Origin: Malikia sp.
GTDB lineage: Bacteria > Pseudomonadota > Gammaproteobacteria > Burkholderiales > Burkholderiaceae_C
Length of the DNA stretch: 64,000 nucleotides
NCBI RefSeq assembly: GCF_028687635.1
Contig: NZ_JAQTZS010000004.1
Location: forward strand, 62,001-126,000
Direction: 5' to 3'
Position numbers and translations under genes: made by a program. Below, piece by piece: positions 23,082-32,300 of this stretch. Every line of letters begins with the position of its first letter. The stretch's first letter is position 1. The notes below the pieces were generated by a model. That model saw only the letters and a list, made by a program, of their open reading frames with translations, had not been told where the DNA came from and made no database searches.

Positions 23082-25787
23082 ATGTCTGAGAGTCAACAGC
23101 TGCCGCAGAGCGGTATCGTGAAAGATGTCGACGTTCAAGAAACGCGCGAATGGATGGATGCACTGAAGGCCGTCATCGGCCAGGAAGGCGCCGAGCGCGC
23201 CCATTTCCTGATCGAGCAACTGCTGGAAGAGGCGCGCGCCAGCGGCATCGACCTGCCGTTCTCGGCCAACACCGCCTACGTCAACACCATTCCTCCCGAG
23301 CAGGAGGCGCGCTGCCCCGGCAACATCGAGATCGAGGAGCGCCTGCGCTCCTTCATGCGCTGGAACGCGATGGCGATGGTGGTCAAGGCCAACCGCCACA
23401 ACCCGGAAGACGGCGGCGACCTGGGCGGCCATATCGGCTCCTTCGCCTCGCTGGCCAGCATGTTCGGCGCCGGCTTCAACCATTTCTGGCATGCCGAGAG
23501 CGAGAACCACGGTGGCGACTGCCTCTACATCCAGGGCCATGTCTCGCCCGGCGTCTACGCGCGTGCCTATCTCGAAGGCCGCCTGACCGAGGAGCAGCTG
23601 CTCAACTTCCGCCAGGAAGTCGATGGCAAGGGCCTGTCGAGCTACCCGCATCCCAAGCTGATGCCCGAGTTCTGGCAGTTCCCGACCGTCTCGATGGGTC
23701 TGGGCCCGCTGATGGCGATCTACCAGGCCCGCTTCCTGAAGTACCTGCACGCGCGCGGCATCGCCAACACCGAAAACCGCAAGGTCTGGGTGTTCTGCGG
23801 CGACGGCGAGATGGACGAGCCGGAATCGCTGGGCGCGATCGGCCTGGCCGCGCGCGAAGGCCTGGACAACCTGATCTTCGTGATCAACTGCAACCTGCAG
23901 CGTCTGGACGGCCCGGTGCGCGGCAACGGCAAGATCGTGCAGGAGCTCGAAAGCGAGTTCCGTGGCTCCGGCTGGAACGTCATCAAGTTGCTGTGGGGCA
24001 GCGAGTGGGATTCGCTGCTGGCGCGCGACAAGGACGGCGCGCTGCGCAAGCTGATGATGGACACCGTGGATGGTGACTACCAGAGCTTCAAGGCCTTCGA
24101 CGGCGCCTATGTGCGCAAGAACTTCTTCGGCCGCGATCCGCGCACGCTGGAGATGGTGTCGCACATGACCGACGACGACATCTGGGCCCTGCGCCGTGGC
24201 GGCCACGATCCGCAGAAGGTGTTCGCCGCCTTCGACCGCGCCGTCAAGCACCAGGGTCAGCCGACCGTGCTGCTGGTCAAGACCGTCAAGGGCTACGGCA
24301 TGGGCAAGGCCGGCGAGGCCAAGAACACGGTCCACCAGACCAAGAAGCTGACCGACGACGACATCCGCTACATGCGCGATCGCTTCAACATCCCGATCCC
24401 GGACAGCGAGCTGGCGCAGATCCCGTTCTACAAGCCGGCCGACGACACCCCGGAAATGCAGTACCTGCACGAGCGTCGCAAGGCACTCGGCGGCTACCTG
24501 CCGCACCGCCGCACCAAGGCCGACGAGAGCTTCACCGTGCCGGCGCTGGAGAACTTCAAGGCCGTGCTCGAGCCGACCGCCGAAGGCCGCGAGATCTCGA
24601 CCACCCAGGCCTATGTCCGCTTCCTGACCCAGCTGCTGCGCGACCAGGCCATCGGCCCGCGCGTGGTGCCGATCCTGGTCGACGAGGCGCGCACCTTCGG
24701 CATGGAAGGCCTGTTCCGCCAGATCGGCATCTACAACCCGCTGGGCCAGCAGTACACCCCGGTCGACCGCGACCAGGTCATGTACTACAAGGAAGACAAG
24801 GCCGGCCAGATCCTGCAGGAAGGCATCAACGAAGCCGGCGGCATGAGCAGCTGGATCGCGGCGGCCACCTCGTACAGCACGTCGAACCGGATCATGATCC
24901 CGTTCTACGTCTACTACTCGATGTTCGGCTTCCAGCGCATCGGTGACCTGGCCTGGGCGGCCGGCGACATGCAGGCGCGCGGCTTCCTGCTCGGCGGCAC
25001 CTCGGGTCGCACCACGCTCAACGGCGAAGGCCTGCAGCACGAGGACGGCCACAGCCATATCCTGGCCGGCACGATCCCGAACTGCGTCTCCTACGACCCG
25101 ACCTTCGCGCACGAAGTCGGCGTGATCCTGCATCACGGCATGAAGCGCATGGTCGAGCGCCAGGAGAACGTGTTCTTCTACCTGACCCTGCTCAACGAGA
25201 ACTACGCGATGCCGGGCCTGACCGCCGGCACCGAAGAGCAGATCATCAAGGGCATGTACCTGTGCAAGCCGGGCGCCGAAGGCGACAAGCGCGTGCAGCT
25301 GCTGGGCTCGGGCACCATCCTGCGCGAGTCGATCGCGGCCCAGACCCTGCTGGCGACCGACTGGGGCGTGCAGGCCGACGTCTGGAGCTGCCCGTCGTTC
25401 AACGAGCTGGCCCGCGACGGCCAGAACGCCGAGCGCTTCAACCTGCTGCACCCGCTGGAAACCCCGCAGGTGCCGTTCGTGGCGCAGCAGCTGGCCGCTC
25501 ATGCCGGTCCGGTGATCGCCTCGACCGACTACATGAAGAACTATGCCGAGCAGATCCGCCCCTTCCTGCCCCAGGGTCGCAGCTTCAAGGTGCTGGGTAC
25601 CGACGGTTTCGGCCGCAGCGACTTCCGCAGCAAGCTGCGCGAACACTTCGAGATCAACCGTCACTTCATCGTGATCGCCGCGCTCAAGTCGCTGGCCGAC
25701 GAAGGCAAGCTGCCGCTGGCCAAGGTCGCCGAGGCGATCACCAAGTACGGCATCGACGCCGACAAGGTCAACCCGCTCTACGCTTAA
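23082..25787 (+). CDS. aceE: Pyruvate dehydrogenase E1 component (homodimeric)
   Basis: Thiamine-diphosphate-dependent E1 of the pyruvate dehydrogenase complex; it decarboxylates pyruvate and acetylates the E2 lipoyl arm. 901 aa, as in the homodimeric AceE family. The N-terminal part carries GGDLGGHIGSFAS; the ThDP motif begins GDGEMDEPES (about residue 240) and continues to VINCNLQRLDGP; the pyrimidine-binding half contains EGLFRQIGIYNPLGQ and LNGEGLQHEDGHSH. AAGGAGACCCC precedes the ATG. It is the first gene of aceE-aceF-lpdA and divergent from a PAS kinase. Confidence 0.98.
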   Translation: MSESQQLPQSGIVKDVDVQETREWMDALKAVIGQEGAERAHFLIEQLLEEARASGIDLPFSANTAYVNTIPPEQEARCPGNIEIEERLRSFMRWNAMAMVVKANRHNPEDGGDLGGHIGSFASLASMFGAGFNHFWHAESENHGGDCLYIQGHVSPGVYARAYLEGRLTEEQLLNFRQEVDGKGLSSYPHPKLMPEFWQFPTVSMGLGPLMAIYQARFLKYLHARGIANTENRKVWVFCGDGEMDEPESLGAIGLAAREGLDNLIFVINCNLQRLDGPVRGNGKIVQELESEFRGSGWNVIKLLWGSEWDSLLARDKDGALRKLMMDTVDGDYQSFKAFDGAYVRKNFFGRDPRTLEMVSHMTDDDIWALRRGGHDPQKVFAAFDRAVKHQGQPTVLLVKTVKGYGMGKAGEAKNTVHQTKKLTDDDIRYMRDRFNIPIPDSELAQIPFYKPADDTPEMQYLHERRKALGGYLPHRRTKADESFTVPALENFKAVLEPTAEGREISTTQAYVRFLTQLLRDQAIGPRVVPILVDEARTFGMEGLFRQIGIYNPLGQQYTPVDRDQVMYYKEDKAGQILQEGINEAGGMSSWIAAATSYSTSNRIMIPFYVYYSMFGFQRIGDLAWAAGDMQARGFLLGGTSGRTTLNGEGLQHEDGHSHILAGTIPNCVSYDPTFAHEVGVILHHGMKRMVERQENVFFYLTLLNENYAMPGLTAGTEEQIIKGMYLCKPGAEGDKRVQLLGSGTILRESIAAQTLLATDWGVQADVWSCPSFNELARDGQNAERFNLLHPLETPQVPFVAQQLAAHAGPVIASTDYMKNYAEQIRPFLPQGRSFKVLGTDGFGRSDFRSKLREHFEINRHFIVIAALKSLADEGKLPLAKVAEAITKYGIDADKVNPLYA

Positions 25788-25803
25788 ATCAGAGAGACAC
25801 AAC

Positions 25804-27447
25804 ATGGCAATCATTGAAATCAAGGTCCCGGACATCGGCGACTTCGACGAAGTGGCGGTGATCGAGCTGCTGGTCAAGCCCGGCGACAGCGTCCAGGCCG
25901 AGCAGAGCCTGATCACGGTCGAGAGCGACAAGGCCTCGATGGAGATCCCGTCCTCGGCCGCTGGCGTGGTCAAGGAGCTCAAGGTCGCGCTGGGTGACAA
26001 GGTCAAGGAAGGCTCGCTCGTGCTGCTGCTGGAAGTGGCGGGCGAAGCGGCCGTGGCCGCACCGGCTGCCCCGGCTCCCGCAGCCGCCGCTCCGGTCGCC
26101 GCCGCGCCCGTGGCCGCTGCGACCGCCGGCCCGGTCGAGGTGCGCGTGCCCGACATCGGCGACTTCAAGGATGTCGCGGTGATCGAGGTCTTCGTCAAGC
26201 CCGGCGACAGCATCAAGGTCGAGCAGAGCCTGATCACGGTCGAGTCCGACAAGGCCTCGATGGAGATCCCGTCGAGCCACGCCGGCGTGCTCAAGGAGCT
26301 CAAGGTCAAGGTCGGCGACACCGTCAACATCGGCGACCTGCTGGCGATCCTGGAAGGTGCCGCTGGCGCTGCCACCCCGGTGGCCGCACCCGCTGCAGTT
26401 CCGGCTGCCGCACCGATCGCAGCTGCGGCTCCCGCCGTGACTCCGGTCGCCGCTGCTGCTGCAGTCGCAGCCGCCCCGGCGCACAACCCCACCGCCACCC
26501 CGGCGCTGGGCCTGCCGCACGCCTCGCCCTCGGTGCGCAAGTTCGCCCGCGAGCTCGGCGTGCCGCTGGAAGAGGTCAAGGGCAGCGGCGCCAAGGGCCG
26601 CATCACCGAGCAGGATATCCAGGCCTTCACCAAGGCCGTGATGGCTGGCAGCGCGCAGACCAAGGCCATCGCCGCCGTGGCGCCCAAGGCCGCCGCGGCT
26701 GGTGGTGGCTCCGAGCTGGGCCTGATCCCCTGGCCCAAGGTCGACTTCGCCAAGTTCGGTCCGGTCGAGCGCAAGGAGATGGGCCGCATCAAGAAGATCA
26801 GCGGCGCCAACCTGCTGCGCAACGCCGTGATGATCCCGGCCGTCACCAACTTCGATGACGCCGACATCACCGACCTCGAAGCCTTCCGCATTTCCACCAA
26901 CAAGGAAAACGAGAAGTCGGGCGCCAAGGTCACCATGCTGGCCTTCCTGATCAAGGCCTGCGTGGCCGCGTTGAAGAAGTTCCCCGAGTTCAACAGCTCG
27001 CTCGACGGCGACGCGCTGATCTACAAGCAGTACTTCCACATCGGCTTCGCCGCCGACACCCCGAACGGTCTGGTCGTGCCCGTCATCAAGGACGCCGACA
27101 AGAAGGGCGTGCTGCAGATCAGCCAGGAAATGGGCGAGCTGGCCAAGAAGGCGCGTGACGGCAAGCTGGGTCCGGCCGACATGAGCGGTGCCTGCTTCAC
27201 GATCTCCAGCCTGGGCGGCATCGGTGGGCGTTACTTCACGCCGATCATCAACGCGCCCGAGGTCGCGATCCTGGGTGTCTGCAAGAGCGAGATCACGCCG
27301 AAGTGGGACGGCAAGGCCTTCCAGCCGCGCCTGATGCTGCCGCTCTCCTTGACCTGGGACCACCGCGTGATCGACGGCGCCGCTGCCGCTCGCTTCAACG
27401 CCTTCCTGGGCCAGATCCTGGCGGACTTCCGCCGCGTGCTGCTCTGA
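25804..27447 (+). CDS. aceF: Pyruvate dehydrogenase E2, dihydrolipoamide acetyltransferase (two lipoyl domains)
   Basis: E2 core of PDH (547 aa). Two near-identical N-terminal lipoyl domains (about 1-78 and 113-188), each with the lipoylated Lys in [10 protein letters not shown], are joined by Ala/Pro-rich swinging linkers. A peripheral-subunit-binding domain follows (about 238-280, PSVRKFARELGV, GSGAKGRITEQD), then the catalytic domain with DHRVIDGAAAARF near the C-terminus. It follows aceE by 16 bases. The lipoyl-coding DNA recurs a third time in lpdA. Confidence 0.98.
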   Translation: MAIIEIKVPDIGDFDEVAVIELLVKPGDSVQAEQSLITVESDKASMEIPSSAAGVVKELKVALGDKVKEGSLVLLLEVAGEAAVAAPAAPAPAAAAPVAAAPVAAATAGPVEVRVPDIGDFKDVAVIEVFVKPGDSIKVEQSLITVESDKASMEIPSSHAGVLKELKVKVGDTVNIGDLLAILEGAAGAATPVAAPAAVPAAAPIAAAAPAVTPVAAAAAVAAAPAHNPTATPALGLPHASPSVRKFARELGVPLEEVKGSGAKGRITEQDIQAFTKAVMAGSAQTKAIAAVAPKAAAAGGGSELGLIPWPKVDFAKFGPVERKEMGRIKKISGANLLRNAVMIPAVTNFDDADITDLEAFRISTNKENEKSGAKVTMLAFLIKACVAALKKFPEFNSSLDGDALIYKQYFHIGFAADTPNGLVVPVIKDADKKGVLQISQEMGELAKKARDGKLGPADMSGACFTISSLGGIGGRYFTPIINAPEVAILGVCKSEITPKWDGKAFQPRLMLPLSLTWDHRVIDGAAAARFNAFLGQILADFRRVLL

Positions 27448-27745
27448 TGCGACACAGGGCGGGGCGGGGTCGAACCGCGTCCTGCCCGCTACCGATTAGG
27501 AACAAGAAATGGCACTGATTGATATCCAAGTCCCGGACATCGGCGACTTCGACGAGGTGGCGGTGATCGAGCTGCTGGTCAAGCCGGGCGACCGCATCAA
27601 GGCCGAGCAAAGCCTGATCACCGTCGAGTCCGACAAGGCCTCGATGGAGATTCCCGCGTCGCATGCCGGCGTGGTCAAGGAACTCAAGGTCGCGCTGGGC
27701 GACAAGGTCAAGCAAGGCACGGTCGTGCTGGTGCTCGAAGCCGAA
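25822..27745 (+). repeat. Three near-identical lipoyl-domain coding repeats
   Basis: About 220-base units at 25822-26040, 26142-26361 (both in aceF) and 27527-27745 (start of lpdA) encode the same lipoyl domain with few differences. All three contain a segment coding [14 protein letters not shown]. The DNA similarity is high enough for recombination or gene conversion between the copies. Confidence 0.8.
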
Positions 27746-29320
27746 GGCGCCGTGGCGGCTCCGGCAGCGGTCCCGGCTCCGGCCGCTCCGGCTGCAGTCC
27801 CCGCCGCTGCGGTCGTGGCCCCGGCCGCCGCCAGCTTCGGCGGCAGCGCCGACCTCGAATGCGACCTGCTGGTGCTGGGCGCCGGCCCCGGCGGCTACTC
27901 GGCCGCCTTCCGCGCCGCCGACCTCGGCCTGAAGGTCGTGATCGTCGAGCGCTACGCCACCCTGGGCGGTGTCTGCCTCAACGTCGGTTGCATCCCGTCC
28001 AAGGCGCTGCTGCATGTGGCGGCCGTGATGGACGAGGTCTCGCACCTGGGCGCCCTGGGCGTCGATTTCGGCACCCCGACCGTCAACGTCGACATGCTGC
28101 GCGGCCACAAGGAAAAGGTCATCTCCAAGCTGACCGGCGGCCTGGCCGCGATGGCCAAGATGCGCAAGGTCACGATCGTGCGCGGTCTGGGCTCCTTCGT
28201 CGGCGCTAACCACGTCGAGGTCGAGGAGACCAGCGGCCAGGCCCAGGAAAAGACCGGAGCCAAGAAGGTGGTCGCCTTCAAGCGCTGCATCATCGCCGCT
28301 GGCAGCCAGGCCGTGCGCCTGCCCTTCATGCCGCAGGATCCGCGCGTGGTCGACTCGACCGGCGCGCTGGCGCTGCAAGGCGTGCCCAAGAAGATGCTGA
28401 TCGTTGGCGGCGGCATCATCGGCCTGGAGATGGGCACCGTCTACTCCACCCTGGGCGCGCGCCTGGACGTGGTCGAGATGATGGACGGCCTGATGCAGGG
28501 CGCCGACCGCGACCTGGTCAAGATCTGGCAGAAGATGAACGCCAAGCGCTTCGACAACATCATGTTGAAGACCAAGACGGTTGGCGCCGAAGCCACCCCC
28601 GAAGGCATCAAGGTGCAGTTCGAGGGCCTGGACGGCACCAAGTCCGAAGGCGTCTACGACCTGGTGCTGCAGGCGGTGGGCCGTACGCCCAACGGCAAGA
28701 AGATCGCCGCCGACAAGGCGGGCGTCGCCGTCACCGACCGTGGCTTCATCAACGTCGACATCCAGATGCGCACCAACGTGCCGCATATCTTCGCGATCGG
28801 CGACATCGTTGGCCAGCCGATGCTGGCGCACAAGGCGGTCCACGAGGCCCATGTGGCGGCCGAAGTGATCGCCGGCGAACTGCAGGGCAACAAGGAACTG
28901 GCATCCGCCGCCTTCAACGCCCGCGTGATCCCGTCGGTGGCCTACACCGACCCCGAAGTGGCATGGGTCGGCTTGACCGAAGACCAGGCCAAGGCCCAGG
29001 GCATCAAGGTCAGGAAGGGCCTGTTCCCCTGGACCGCCTCGGGCCGCGCGATCGCCAACGGCCGCGACGAAGGCGTCACCAAGCTGCTGTTCGACGACGG
29101 CCCGGAGGCGCATGGCCACGGCAAGATCCTGGGCGGCGGCATGGTGGGCACCCACGCCGGCGACATGATCGGCGAGATCGCGCTGGCGATCGAGATGGGC
29201 GCGGACGCGGTGGACATCGGCAAGACCATCCACCCGCATCCGACGTTGGGCGAAAGCATCGGCATGGCGGCGGAAGTCGCGCACGGGTCGTGTACTGACC
29301 TGCCGCCGCAGAAGAAGTGA
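27509..29320 (+). CDS. lpdA: Dihydrolipoamide dehydrogenase E3 of PDH with fused N-terminal lipoyl domain
   Basis: 603-aa E3 that reoxidises dihydrolipoamide and passes electrons to NAD. Residues 1-78 are a lipoyl domain (Lys in [10 protein letters not shown]) close in sequence to those of AceF, followed by an Ala/Pro linker. The flavoprotein starts near residue 117 with [14 protein letters not shown]; the redox disulfide is in [15 protein letters not shown]; the NAD-binding motif is [13 protein letters not shown]; the dimer-interface His-Glu motif is [11 protein letters not shown] near the C-terminus. Lipoyl-E3 fusion is known in several betaproteobacterial PDH operons. It ends the ace operon and faces the druE gene. 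Confidence 0.97.
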   Translation: MALIDIQVPDIGDFDEVAVIELLVKPGDRIKAEQSLITVESDKASMEIPASHAGVVKELKVALGDKVKQGTVVLVLEAEGAVAAPAAVPAPAAPAAVPAAAVVAPAAASFGGSADLECDLLVLGAGPGGYSAAFRAADLGLKVVIVERYATLGGVCLNVGCIPSKALLHVAAVMDEVSHLGALGVDFGTPTVNVDMLRGHKEKVISKLTGGLAAMAKMRKVTIVRGLGSFVGANHVEVEETSGQAQEKTGAKKVVAFKRCIIAAGSQAVRLPFMPQDPRVVDSTGALALQGVPKKMLIVGGGIIGLEMGTVYSTLGARLDVVEMMDGLMQGADRDLVKIWQKMNAKRFDNIMLKTKTVGAEATPEGIKVQFEGLDGTKSEGVYDLVLQAVGRTPNGKKIAADKAGVAVTDRGFINVDIQMRTNVPHIFAIGDIVGQPMLAHKAVHEAHVAAEVIAGELQGNKELASAAFNARVIPSVAYTDPEVAWVGLTEDQAKAQGIKVRKGLFPWTASGRAIANGRDEGVTKLLFDDGPEAHGHGKILGGGMVGTHAGDMIGEIALAIEMGADAVDIGKTIHPHPTLGESIGMAAEVAHGSCTDLPPQKK

Positions 29321-29360
29321 GGCGCTGAAGCGCGAGAGTGCTTCGCCGTTTCAGTCGTGC

Positions 29361-29390
29361 AGCCGCAGCCCGGGCTACCGTGCTGCGGCT
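29361..29390. terminator. Hairpin between convergent lpdA and druE
   Basis: AGCCGCAG/CTGCGGCT perfect 8-bp stem with a 14-nt loop. The stem covers the last codons of druE on the minus strand and lies 40 bases after lpdA on the plus strand. It is followed by TTGCTG, so it is only a weak intrinsic terminator candidate. Confidence 0.4.
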
Positions 29391-32300
29391 TTGCTGTATG
29401 AACCATCCCGGGTTTTGCAGACCTTTTCGAAGAAGACATGGGTGGCGAATGACTGGCCTTCTATGGCGTAGCGACCTTCAGCAATTTCCTCCCCCTGCCA
29501 GGACGGCAGTTCGCTGAAACCAAACCAGGTGGAGGCTGTCTGTGCCGCCCGCGTCCCCGGCCGCGGGCTGCTCCAGTAGCCAAAGCCCTGGTCGAACCAG
29601 AGCTTGAGCTTGTGTCCGTCCGACATGCCGATTTCGAGAGTGCGGGCGTGGGAGGCCAGCGGCTTGGCTAGGTTGCGTACCACAGCGTTCATGCCACGTC
29701 GATCAAAAGCCGCCTTTATGGCTGCATCGCGCTCTGTAGTGGACGACCAGTTATGGAAGACCTGTGACGGTAGTGCAAAACTGCGGCTCTCTTCGGGGAC
29801 AGCGACCGAGACGATCTCGATCGTGGGGTTGTCCCAGCGTGCTGTGTGCATGCTCTTGATGGCACCGATGAAATCCAGCAGCAAGGCAACAGGCAAGGGC
29901 GCATTGAGGTAGCGATCCCGATAGATCACCGTGGTGATGTCGGCATCGCCCTCCAGCAGCTTGCCCTTTACGCTGTCGTTGAGTCGTTCCAGCAGTTTCT
30001 GTCCGAAACCGTCGACCCGGCCGTCGAGCTGGTTCTTAATATCAATGCGCCCGGCCCGGGGTGACGGTTGGACTGGGGGCTTGCTCTGGAACTCGACCAC
30101 ATCGCCCAAGACGACGGGCTCTGACAGTCTGGCTCTGACCAGTACCGCAGACCCCATCTGTCCCCAGCCATCACCCGGTAGGCCGACGTTGGTGTCGCGC
30201 GAGCCCCAGGCCATGCAGCCCTGGTCAAGCAGCACCTCCGCCAGCAGGCCATTGGCTGGGTGGTCATGCCGTTGAGCGGTCAGATTGCCCCAAGCGCAAA
30301 GCTGAGCCAGCGCGTCCTGCTGCTCGGTCGAGAGTTTCTCCAGAGCGGCTGATGGCAACAGCAACCTGACTTGACCACGTTCGCTCCAACGCAAGAGATG
30401 GCGCTTGAGAGCGGGGGCTGCGAAGTCCCAGTCGATGGAATCGCCCTGGCAGTAAAGACGCAGTTCACGAGCTCCCGCCCTGGAACATTCGCGGGTGATG
30501 GCTGCGGGCAGGGGCAGCGTCTCGGCCTTGGATTCGACCTGACCAAAGAGTTGATCTTCAGGCTGCAGCCTGAGCCGCTGCATCCAGTCTTCTGTCAGGA
30601 ATTTCGCTGCGGCAAAGCGGTTGAGCTCAGCCAACCGGAAGCGGGTGTCGTAGTCCAGCAGGCAATGCTGGCAGGCGGACTGGCAGTGTCCCGGACAGTT
30701 GAGCAAGCTGGCACGCGCGCGCTCCAGCAGTTCGGGCAGGCGTTCCGTGACGGAGGAGCAATACCCGGCGGCTGAGTGGTCGTAGAGGACGATGACATAG
30801 CCCTCCTGCTTTTGCATCGGGTGACGGATCGGCTTGATGTCGCAGCCGATCTCGTCGATTTCAACGCCCAGCGCGCCGGCCACGGCTGTGCGCAACGTCA
30901 CCGCGATCGAGTAGGCTGCGATCTTGTCTGAAATCGGCAGCCCGTCGAGACCGTTGAGCTGCAGTTCGATGACGTCGGTGACCTCTTCCAGACCCAGATG
31001 CAGATAGGGCTTGATGGCAAACGGCTTGTGGCTGCCCTGGCAATCGGTCGATGTCTGTTCTGGACCTTTGCCGCCACGCAGGCGCTTGTGCGGGTGGCGG
31101 AACAAGGCTGGCAGGTGGCCCAGGCCGTTCTTGTCCTGGGGACTGGGGTGCAGCGGCATGGGCTCCGCCCGGCCGCATTCGAGGCAGATCGCGTAACCCG
31201 TATCGTTGGCTCCACTCGAGTGGTTAAAGACCCGGCCGGTGGGGCTGCTGCGGAACTTGCCGAGCGCCGGATTGGACAAGGCCTGCCAGGGACCCTCGGC
31301 ATTGACCCAAGGCTTCTTCACCGGAACGAAGGACTGTGCGCTGACGTCGGTATGGGTCGGTGCGTAGAGGTCGACTGCGAAGCCGGCTGGCTCCAGATAG
31401 GTGAAGCGTTCATTGCCGTCCAGCGGTTCACCACAGGCCTCGCAGCGATCGTGGCCTTCGCGTGTGATCTCGGTCCCGCTGGCACCGCAATGGCTGCAGC
31501 GCCAGGCCTGGCGGATACTTTGTATCTGCTTGACATCAACTTCCGCGGGAGCGTGCCAGTTCAACGTGACACCGGCCGAGCGGTACACCTGGCCGTCGAT
31601 CACCACATCGGAGCCTGGAGCGTACTCGCGCAGTGCCGTGACCGCATCCCGGCTGGGCAGGTCGCGCTTGAGCATGCGGTTGTCCTCGCGTTCCTGCCGC
31701 CTTTGCCTGTCCAGCTGTTCCTTGTTCAGGGTGTCGAACGAGGTCACGTTGGTCGGGAAGCCGTAACCAGGCAGGAAGCCGCCGCTGGCGAGTTCCCGCA
31801 ACAGATACTCGTCCGTCAGGCGCTTGGCCTGGATGCTGAGTGCACGGAAAGCGGGCTCCCTGGCTTGCTTCTTTTCATCAAAGCCGCTGAGCTGGGCTGT
31901 CACCGAGAAGTATTCGCCGTACCAGCCCGCGAGCATGGCCTCCATCATCTGGGCGGCTTCGGTTGCGAGCATGGCAAGTGGGACACCGCCATCGAAGCAG
32001 GTGTTGCGCAGCAGCATGCGCAGGCCAGACGTCAGGCGGGCATCTTGCTGGGGATCGAAGCAGCGAAGCCCGGCCATGAACTCGTCCGCCTTAGATGCGC
32101 CCTTGGGCAAGGCCCACCAAGCCATGTTGAGCTTGTTGAGTTCACCTTGTCCTCCGGCCTTCTCGATCTGCTGCCAGAGGAAACTGGCCAGCCACATGGC
32201 GTTCAGATGCCGCTGGACGATCACCGGGCTTTCGAGCTTGATGACTGGCGCCGGCAACTGGGTCGTGAACGGCCATTGGGGGTTACCGAACACCATCTGG

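Noticed and set aside
23055-26993. Long minus-strand open frame opposite aceE and aceF
   Set aside because: It is antisense to two certain genes with complete domain motifs. Its length follows from high GC at third codon positions, not from coding.
29321-29374. Attachment site or direct repeat bounding the island
   Set aside because: I compared the left junction with 39795-40110 by eye and found no shared direct repeat, tRNA end or integrase. The boundaries remain unproven.
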